Positions 1-4,100 of a stretch of DNA of 6,041 bases are shown here, piece after piece. The translations under genes and the position numbers were made by a program. The DNA is from an uncultured Erysipelotrichaceae bacterium (GTDB taxonomy: Bacteria; Bacillota_I; Bacilli_A; RFN20; CAG-826). The DNA is taken from positions 1 to 6,041 of the forward strand of contig CADCDV010000079.1 in assembly GCA_902800255.1 (NCBI GenBank), written 5' to 3'. The notes beneath the pieces were generated by a model, which worked only from the letters and a program-made list of their open reading frames with translations, did no database searches and was not told the origin of the DNA. Numbering within the stretch: position 1 is the stretch's first letter; the number at the start of each line of letters is the position of its first letter.

Positions 1-162
1 ATCGAGCATCATCTGGAGAGCTGGTCTATCTTTGATGGACCCGGTGAGGTTCTTATTCTCCACCTTAGCAAATATGTCGTTATTCTCCCCATAAGGGATC
101 TTTTCGATGTTGTTTTTGTCAAGCCTCTCAAAGAGGGCCGAAATCTTCGCGATGTAATCCAT
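1..162 (-). CDS. Cysteine synthase-like PLP enzyme, N-terminal fragment (cut by window edge)
   Basis: Reading from an ATG at 162 down to base 1 gives 54 residues with no stop; the gene continues off the left edge. Residues 30-53 contain IFAKVENKNLTGSIKDRPAL followed by QMM. This matches the segment of cysteine synthase / cystathionine beta-synthase-type enzymes (fold-type II PLP enzymes) that carries the PLP-binding lysine; here it is K44 in GSIKDR. Enzymes of this family make cysteine from O-acetylserine and sulfide, or carry out related beta-replacements, in the cytoplasm. The K44 position agrees with the usual lysine position around 40-46, which supports this start. Oddly, the usual upstream GNTPLVRL-type motif is not recognisable: the equivalent stretch reads LFERLDKNNIEKIPYGENN. 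It could therefore be a divergent paralogue with another substrate. No Shine-Dalgarno sequence precedes the ATG. The family call is firm; the exact substrate is not. Confidence 0.85.
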   Translation of the reverse strand, partial: MDYIAKISALFERLDKNNIEKIPYGENNDIFAKVENKNLTGSIKDRPALQMMLD

Positions 163-168
163 GGGATT

Positions 169-174
169 ATTCTA
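169..174 (-). promoter_or_regulatory. -10-like hexamer just upstream of the cysteine synthase-like start
   Basis: On the minus strand the hexamer TAGAAT ends six bases before the ATG at 162. There is no Shine-Dalgarno sequence in between and no convincing -35 box. If the hexamer is the real -10 element, transcription would begin at or next to the start codon and the message would be leaderless. This is an inference from spacing alone. Confidence 0.3.
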
Positions 175-276
175 CTATGTTTCTTTTTGAGAGAAATCCC
201 AAAGCGCATTATCAAAGGGCAAAAACGGGGAAATACTAGCCTTTTGGAAAAGTTTGATAGCAAGACCGCAGAGAGA

Positions 277-1713
277 TTAAAGCTCAATTCTCTCTTTCTT
301 GGCGTCTTTTTTGTATCTAACGTAGGCGAAAGGGATGGAGCCTAGTGCGATGATGGTCGCTCCCGAAGAGACATAGCAGATAATGAACCCTATACGCGTA
401 TTTCTCGCGTTTGCTCTTAAATACCCTTCATAGGACAAATAGGTCTTTGAATCAGTTTTGAAAACGTAGGCGTAGTTCCAAGCGGTTTTGCCTTGGTATT
501 CAAACGAATGGTTTTCTCTTGTTCCATCAACGTAAAGATAGACGGTGTCGCCTTCTTTAAGCTCCTTCTTAAAGCTCTTGTCGAGCTCTTTAATCTCGAT
601 GCTGCTAATACGATACTCAACCGGATCATCTTTGAGTCCGATCCCACAATCGTCGTTAAAATACCTAACGTATTCGAATTTGCCGCTTACAAGGATGAGA
701 TCGCTCTTCTCCACCGGTTTTTGGAAAGAGGAGATGAGGCCAGTGAAGACGGCGACCGCAAGCATTCCACACGCGATTGCGATGCAGGTTTTGAGCTTCG
801 TTTTGAATCTTCTTTTTGCCGCGCCTTTGACGTCTTTCGACAGAAGAAGATATTTTTTGCCTAGATACTCGTCGTTTTGATTAAGGTCATTTTCGTACTG
901 TTTCTTCATCCTTGGCAGGATTAGAAGGATCAACGATAGCGTAATCACCCCGACAAGGACCGCAAAAAACAAGACCACCATCCACTCCAGCTCATCAGAC
1001 ATCACATAAGAAAGCGCCACCAAAAGGCCAAGAACGAGAATTAAGGTAACGATCATAGCGACGGTGATGATTCGCGAATTCTTTTGCATGGCAGGAATCA
1101 TGTTCCTGATCTCTTTGCCGACTTCGGAAAAGCTCGATTCCTCGGCGGTCGCCTCATCAATAGAATCAGGTTCGGCGATACTTTCCTTCTTTCTTTCGCT
1201 GACAATTTTGATGAAATCAGCGACTTTTTGCGTCCGAGACGAAATCGAGAATGTTAAACCATCTTTGCAGGTAATGACGTAACCGCTATACAAAGCGTTA
1301 ATGAAGGCAATATCCTTGATTTTGATTTCTTTGACTCTGATGAATCTTCTAATGAAGACCGAATCCCCTTTGATGGCTTCGTATTGGAAAGTGAAGAAAA
1401 ATAGGAACGCTAGACCGAAAAGAGCGGTGAAGATACCAACAACCAGAAGCGAGATAGCGGTCGGATACTCGATGTTAAGAAAAGAGGCGCTGGCAAGAAC
1501 GATTCCGATCACGAAGAAGACGTGACTCGTTACCTTGATCCAACGAGGACTTCCAGTGATGAGCTCGTAGGTGTTTTTCTTCAAACGGAAGCCCCCAACG
1601 ATAATGAGGGTATAGATAGTGGCTAATAGAACAAGTGAAACAATAGAAGCGATAAGCATAACCATAAGGTTACACAAAAGAGCCATTTGTGGCAATATCA
1701 TTCCGATTTGCAC
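277..1713 (-). CDS. Multi-pass membrane protein with PH-like domain, function unknown
   Basis: A 478-residue integral membrane protein that I do not recognise as a named family. Hydrophobic segments lie at about residues 15-41, 61-80, 85-109, 214-237, 243-267, 309-330 and 441-465, giving roughly seven membrane passes. Between the third and fourth passes, residues 110-172 look like a bacterial PH-like domain (pattern EAIKGDSVFIRRF, then KEIKIKDIAFI, ending DFIKIV). An acidic serine-rich linker follows at 173-200. A second soluble region of about 100 residues (335-436, beta-rich, with EGDTVYLYVDG) sits between the last two passes, probably on the opposite side of the membrane from the PH-like domain. 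The start is uncertain: the longest form begins with GTG at 1713, but ATG codons at 1701 and 1686 are equally possible, and none has a clear Shine-Dalgarno sequence. The ATG at 1686 would put only about four residues before the first membrane segment. A terminator lies just upstream, so the gene needs its own promoter or read-through. Confidence 0.8.
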   Translation of the reverse strand: MQIGMILPQMALLCNLMVMLIASIVSLVLLATIYTLIIVGGFRLKKNTYELITGSPRWIKVTSHVFFVIGIVLASASFLNIEYPTAISLLVVGIFTALFGLAFLFFFTFQYEAIKGDSVFIRRFIRVKEIKIKDIAFINALYSGYVITCKDGLTFSISSRTQKVADFIKIVSERKKESIAEPDSIDEATAEESSFSEVGKEIRNMIPAMQKNSRIITVAMIVTLILVLGLLVALSYVMSDELEWMVVLFFAVLVGVITLSLILLILPRMKKQYENDLNQNDEYLGKKYLLLSKDVKGAAKRRFKTKLKTCIAIACGMLAVAVFTGLISSFQKPVEKSDLILVSGKFEYVRYFNDDCGIGLKDDPVEYRISSIEIKELDKSFKKELKEGDTVYLYVDGTRENHSFEYQGKTAWNYAYVFKTDSKTYLSYEGYLRANARNTRIGFIICYVSSGATIIALGSIPFAYVRYKKDAKKERIEL

Positions 1714-1735
1714 GGGTTTTTGATATTTGGGTAAG

Positions 1736-1761
1736 AAAAAAGGAGAGCCTTTCGGCCCCCC
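1736..1761 (-). terminator. Rho-independent terminator of the Big_2/CBM lipoprotein gene
   Basis: On the minus strand GGGGGGCC (1761-1754) pairs with GGCTCTCC (1749-1742) across a GAAA tetraloop, giving an 8-base-pair stem with two G-U pairs, followed directly by six T residues (1741-1736). It starts 21 bases after the TAA of the lipoprotein gene at 1783. The A run can also pair with the four T residues at 1762-1765, but the plus-strand tail is weak, so it should act mainly on minus-strand transcription. Confidence 0.9.
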
Positions 1762-1782
1762 TTTTCCCTGAAAGGATATCTA

Positions 1783-3324
1783 TTAAGCGGCGATTGGCTT
1801 AAGAGAGAAGTAGTCAAGCTCTGGTCCGTCTTCAATAGCGGTCATCGCGATGGTGTTAGTGCCAACGGTGACATTGACGGTGCCAAGTTCGACCTGGACA
1901 TAATCCACGCCCCAACCACTCGATGAGGTTTGGGCTGGGAGGGTTTTGCCAGTAAGAGAGACATCGGTGTTGTTGAACTTGAGGCTGACTGCCGCTCCAA
2001 GATCCATGTCTTCGAACTGGTAAGAGCTATTCATCTTTGGTTTGCCAGTCATGTAAAGGGTCATGGCCTTGGCTTCGGTAGCTTCGAAGGTGACGGTTAA
2101 GGTCTCACCAGCTGGCCAAGTGGAGATAGTGGTTCCGCTTGCTGGGGTGCCTCCGCCCATGCTCCATGGGGAGGTAGCTTTGATGGCGCCATCTTCGGTG
2201 ACACCGGTTTCGGCTTCGATCTGGATCTCGCCAACTGCTTTCTTAGGAGTGACGTTGATGGTGACTCTAGCGCCATACATGCCATCTTTCTTGGCAGTGA
2301 TCTTGACCTGTCCGGTAGCAACGCCGGTGACAAGACCATTTTCGTCGACAGTTGCGACGGTCTCATCGCTAGAGAGATATGTGAGTTCAGTCGTCTCAGA
2401 GGTGATTTGGAGAGTATCCCCTACTTCGATTGAGAGGCTCTCTTCGGTATTGGTGATGGCAATGGTTTCTTTGGCTGGGGCCGCGACGGTTGCGATGGTC
2501 GTATCCTTAGAGCCATAGACCTCTAAGTAATCAAGAGAGAGACCGCCGGCAAGCATTGTGAGCTCAAGGGTGTTCTCGCCTTGGACGAGGTTGACGTTTC
2601 CTAAAGAGATCTCTGCCCAAGTGGTGTTATAGCCATCGACTGTGATCTCACCAGCGATTGTGAGGTCAGCGCCATTGAATTTGGCGGTCATGGCTTCGCT
2701 TACGGTGACGGTCGAAGAAGCACCGATATAGGCGACAAGCTCAGCTTCCCCTGCTTTGCTTGCGGTGAATTTGAGGGTTTCTTTATCGCCTTCGCCGAAG
2801 CTTCCGATATAGGCGGTTCCATCATCGTTTGTGGTGACTGGGGTGGCAGATCCGCTTCCGAATTCCATTCCGAAGAAGGATGTTGAATACCAACCATCCG
2901 CACTGACGTGGTCAGCATCTTCGAATTCGACTTTGCCGCTTGCTGGGTTTCTTTCGACGGTGATGCTCATGCTTCCTTTGCGGTAACCTTCTTTTTCGGC
3001 GCTGATGGAAGCAGTTCCAAGTCCAGTGGCAGTGACTTTGCCAGTCTGGTCGACGGTTGCGACCTTCTCATCGGATGACTTGTAGGTGACGCCTTCGACG
3101 CTCGATTTGATCTGGAGGGTCTCGCCGATGTGAAGGGTCTTAGAACCTTCGGTGGTGAGTTCGATCTTCTCTAACTGACTGCTAGAGGCGGTGCTGGTTT
3201 GGCTTCCAGCTGGAGTCGACTCTTGGCTTCCGGCTGCGCTATTGCCGGTGTTGCCGCCACAAGAGGCTAAGCACATCGTCAAAGCGAAGGAAGAAAGAAG
3301 GGTCAAGGCTTTGATTTTTTTCAT
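1783..3324 (-). CDS. Secreted lipoprotein with two Big_2 plus CBM-like modules
   Basis: The 513-residue product starts with a lipoprotein signal peptide (KKIK basic region, hydrophobic core, lipobox LASC with C22 as the predicted lipidated residue), then a serine/threonine/glycine-rich linker to about residue 50. Big_2-type Ig-like domains lie at about 52-123 and 286-358; both carry the hallmark YxSSDExVATVDxxGxVT. Each is followed by a beta-sandwich resembling CBM6/CBM35-type carbohydrate-binding modules, at about 130-271 and 366-510. The two sandwiches share matching ends (KFNGADLTIAG versus KFNNTDVSLTG; LSLDYLEV versus PELDYFSL). The protein is therefore a two-unit internal duplication. 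It most likely sits on the outer face of the membrane and binds glycans or mucin; no catalytic domain is visible. The ATG at 3324 is fixed by an in-frame TAG four codons upstream. Its Shine-Dalgarno site lies unusually far upstream, and a terminator follows the gene. The domain layout is sure; the ligand is unknown. Confidence 0.93.
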   Translation of the reverse strand: MKKIKALTLLSSFALTMCLASCGGNTGNSAAGSQESTPAGSQTSTASSSQLEKIELTTEGSKTLHIGETLQIKSSVEGVTYKSSDEKVATVDQTGKVTATGLGTASISAEKEGYRKGSMSITVERNPASGKVEFEDADHVSADGWYSTSFFGMEFGSGSATPVTTNDDGTAYIGSFGEGDKETLKFTASKAGEAELVAYIGASSTVTVSEAMTAKFNGADLTIAGEITVDGYNTTWAEISLGNVNLVQGENTLELTMLAGGLSLDYLEVYGSKDTTIATVAAPAKETIAITNTEESLSIEVGDTLQITSETTELTYLSSDETVATVDENGLVTGVATGQVKITAKKDGMYGARVTINVTPKKAVGEIQIEAETGVTEDGAIKATSPWSMGGGTPASGTTISTWPAGETLTVTFEATEAKAMTLYMTGKPKMNSSYQFEDMDLGAAVSLKFNNTDVSLTGKTLPAQTSSSGWGVDYVQVELGTVNVTVGTNTIAMTAIEDGPELDYFSLKPIAA

Positions 3325-3331
3325 AAATCCA

Positions 3332-3349
3332 ATTTGCTAATTAGCAAAT
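3332..3349. repeat. Perfect 18-base palindrome between ribosome-binding site and start codon
   Basis: ATTTGCTAATTAGCAAAT is identical to its reverse complement. In RNA it can form a 7-base-pair stem with an AATT loop. It sits exactly between the AAAGGAGA site and the start codon of the minus-strand lipoprotein gene. It may act as an RNA spacer hairpin that brings the ribosome-binding site close to the ATG, or as a DNA operator for a dimeric regulator. The palindrome is directly visible; its role is inference. Confidence 0.85.
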
Positions 3350-3356
3350 CTCCTTT
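3349..3356 (-). promoter_or_regulatory. Distant Shine-Dalgarno site of the Big_2/CBM lipoprotein gene
   Basis: AAAGGAGA on the minus strand is a near-perfect Shine-Dalgarno sequence, but its last base is 24 bases before the ATG at 3324, too far for normal initiation. An in-frame TAG at 3339-3337 rules out an upstream in-frame start. The intervening palindrome can fold, which would leave only seven bases (TGGATTT) between stem and ATG and restore normal spacing. Confidence 0.7.
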
Positions 3357-3360
3357 CGTT

Positions 3361-3392
3361 TCAGGGTTTCTTATTCCTCACGTCCACCCTGA
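3361..3392 (-). repeat. Leader hairpin upstream of the lipoprotein ribosome-binding site
   Basis: TCAGGGT (3361-3367) and ACCCTGA (3386-3392) are a perfect 7-base inverted repeat with an 18-base loop. In the minus-strand leader the structure ends four bases before the Shine-Dalgarno site, so the site would lie between two hairpins. No T tract follows on the minus strand, so it is not a terminator. I recognise no known riboswitch class here. Confidence 0.45.
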
Positions 3393-3467
3393 GAAGACGG
3401 GAAGAAGAGATAACGAATGGCGAAGGCGCAGAAAGGGGCGTGTTCTCTATTTTGTTAAGCCATTTCG

Positions 3468-3473
3468 ATTATA
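3468..3473 (-). promoter_or_regulatory. Candidate -10 box for the Big_2/CBM lipoprotein gene
   Basis: A perfect TATAAT occurs on the minus strand here. At 17 bases upstream the sequence is GAATCA, a poor -35 match, and no TGn extension is present. If used, transcription would start near 3461 and give a leader of roughly 135 bases that includes the two hairpins and the Shine-Dalgarno site. Confidence 0.4.
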
Positions 3474-3523
3474 CGTTCAATTAAGAAAAGTGATTCGTTA
3501 TTTATTGGTTAAATCAATACGCT

Positions 3524-3593
3524 AAAACACTATTTGCAAGACTATGCCTTTGTTTTGCGAAGTTTGTAAATTTTATATCTTTTGTAGTGTTTT
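3524..3593. repeat. Nested inverted repeat, possible structured RNA or operator
   Basis: AAAACACTA (3524-3532) is the perfect reverse complement of TAGTGTTTT (3585-3593). Inside this pair, TTTGCAAGACT (3533-3543) can pair with AGTTTGTAAA (3561-3570), using two G-U pairs and one bulged base, and it abuts the outer stem directly on the left side. The result would be a long stem with a 17-base loop and a 14-base bulge on the 3' side. No T tract follows, so it is not a typical terminator. In this AT-rich DNA some pairing is expected by chance. Confidence 0.4.
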
Positions 3594-3629
3594 CAGATAT
3601 CTTCCAATAATCTTCTCACAAAATAGTTA

Positions 3630-3667
3630 ATTAAGATTGAATGTCGTTTTTTAGTTTTATTAAGATT
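3630..3667. repeat. Direct repeat ATTAAGATT (two copies, 29-base period) before the CotH gene
   Basis: ATTAAGATT occurs at 3630-3638 and 3659-3667, just upstream of the ATG at 3678. TTGAAT at 3637-3642 and TAAGAT at 3661-3666 (spacer 18) overlap the two copies and form a weak -35/-10 candidate for the CotH gene. With so AT-rich a background, a chance repeat is quite possible. Confidence 0.3.
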
Positions 3668-3677
3668 ATGTTGTCCT

Positions 3678-4100
3678 ATGGAATTCACTAAGAAGAAACG
3701 TAAAACGTTAGCCTCGCTTTTGCTTATGGCCTCGACCGCTACATTGATCGCGAGCTGCGGTTTTAACGAAAACGCCAACAAATCGGTCACTTTTCATATC
3801 GGTGAGAACACCTACGTAACGAAATGGGGAGAGCCTTTCACCGCGGAAAGCGTTGAGAAAAAACACCACCGCTTCCTTGGTTGGAGCACCGATACCACAA
3901 AAGAGAACATCGTCTCCCATGATACAACTTTGAGCCTTGAGGAAGTCGAGGAGCATTTTGACGAAAACGGCAACGTTGATTTATACGCCATCTACTTTGA
4001 TGTTTTGACCGTCAGCTTCGTTTTGTATACCACGACCACCTTCCATTTTTCATCTTCCAGGGATGGTCGATGGAGCAAGGTGGTTCATCTATCGCTTTAA
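3678..4100 (+). CDS. 5' part of the CotH lipoprotein: signal peptide and InlB-type repeat
   Basis: As read, this frame encodes 140 residues. A lysine-rich start (KKKRK) and hydrophobic core lead to a lipobox IASC with C27 as the predicted lipidated residue. Residues 36-106 form an InlB/Listeria-Bacteroides-type repeat (VTFHIGENTYVTKWGEPF, then HRFLGWSTD, ending DLYAIY), a small beta-rich surface module. A second repeat begins at residue 110 (LTVSFVLY) but is lost after about residues 117-124: the remaining tail to the TAA at 4100 is serine- and basic-rich and looks non-native. No clear Shine-Dalgarno sequence lies upstream of the ATG at 3678. The next in-frame stop upstream is at 3624-3626 with no other good start between. 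Confidence 0.75.
   Translation: MEFTKKKRKTLASLLLMASTATLIASCGFNENANKSVTFHIGENTYVTKWGEPFTAESVEKKHHRFLGWSTDTTKENIVSHDTTLSLEEVEEHFDENGNVDLYAIYFDVLTVSFVLYTTTTFHFSSSRDGRWSKVVHLSL
4029..4069 (+). other. Frameshift junction in the CotH gene
   Basis: The switch from the first to the second reading frame must occur between about 4001 (frame two is closed by TGA at 3998) and 4100 (frame one is closed by TAA). Protein similarity narrows it to 4029-4063: VSFVLY before it fits a repeat start and IFQGWS after it fits the repeat's GWS core. A run of five T at 4046-4050 is the simplest spot; a sixth T would join frame one to frame two as HFFIFQGWS. Confidence 0.7.

Larger units (their letters stand above)
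3325..3677. other. Divergent intergenic control region
   Basis: This stretch of about 350 bases separates two divergently transcribed lipoprotein genes, and I find no convincing gene in it. The short open frames across it have no start signal and no recognisable protein. The half near the minus-strand gene is GC-richer and carries its leader structures. The half near the CotH gene is strongly AT-rich, as expected of promoter DNA, and carries a nested inverted repeat and a repeated 9-mer. Both divergent promoters should lie within it. Confidence 0.75.

Noticed and set aside
163..276. Terminator between the membrane protein and the cysteine synthase-like gene
   Set aside because: No stem followed by a T tract could be found on the minus strand; only weak short repeats are present.
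9..287. 92-codon minus-strand open frame at the left end
   Set aside because: It is out of frame with the cysteine synthase-like fragment, which has a firm motif match, and has low-complexity basic sequence.
2063..2518. 151-codon plus-strand open frame inside the Big_2/CBM gene
   Set aside because: The valine- and serine-rich product is the antisense shadow of a repetitive, GC-richer gene with strong domain matches on the minus strand.
3325..3336. Mini open frame TTG-GAT-TTA-TGA overlapping the lipoprotein ATG
   Set aside because: Its TTG is also badly spaced from the Shine-Dalgarno site and four codons is too short to support a coupling claim.
3334..3525. 63-codon open frame in the intergenic region, plus strand
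   Set aside because: It starts at a TTG inside the palindrome with no ribosome-binding site, its product is arginine-rich without family likeness, and it overlaps the minus-strand leader.
3593..3790. 65-codon minus-strand open frame over the CotH 5' end
   Set aside because: It overlaps the signal-peptide coding region antisense and has no recognisable features.
3990..4000. Alternative genetic code (TGA as tryptophan) as an explanation of the split CotH gene
   Set aside because: The TGA at 3998 is in the frame that is not coding at that point; the break is a true frame change, and recognised genes use TGG for tryptophan.
4062..4073. Short direct repeat GATGG-TC-GATGG as the cause of the frameshift
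   Set aside because: Its 7-base period could give a frame change, but it lies after the QGW core, where the reading frame is already the second one.
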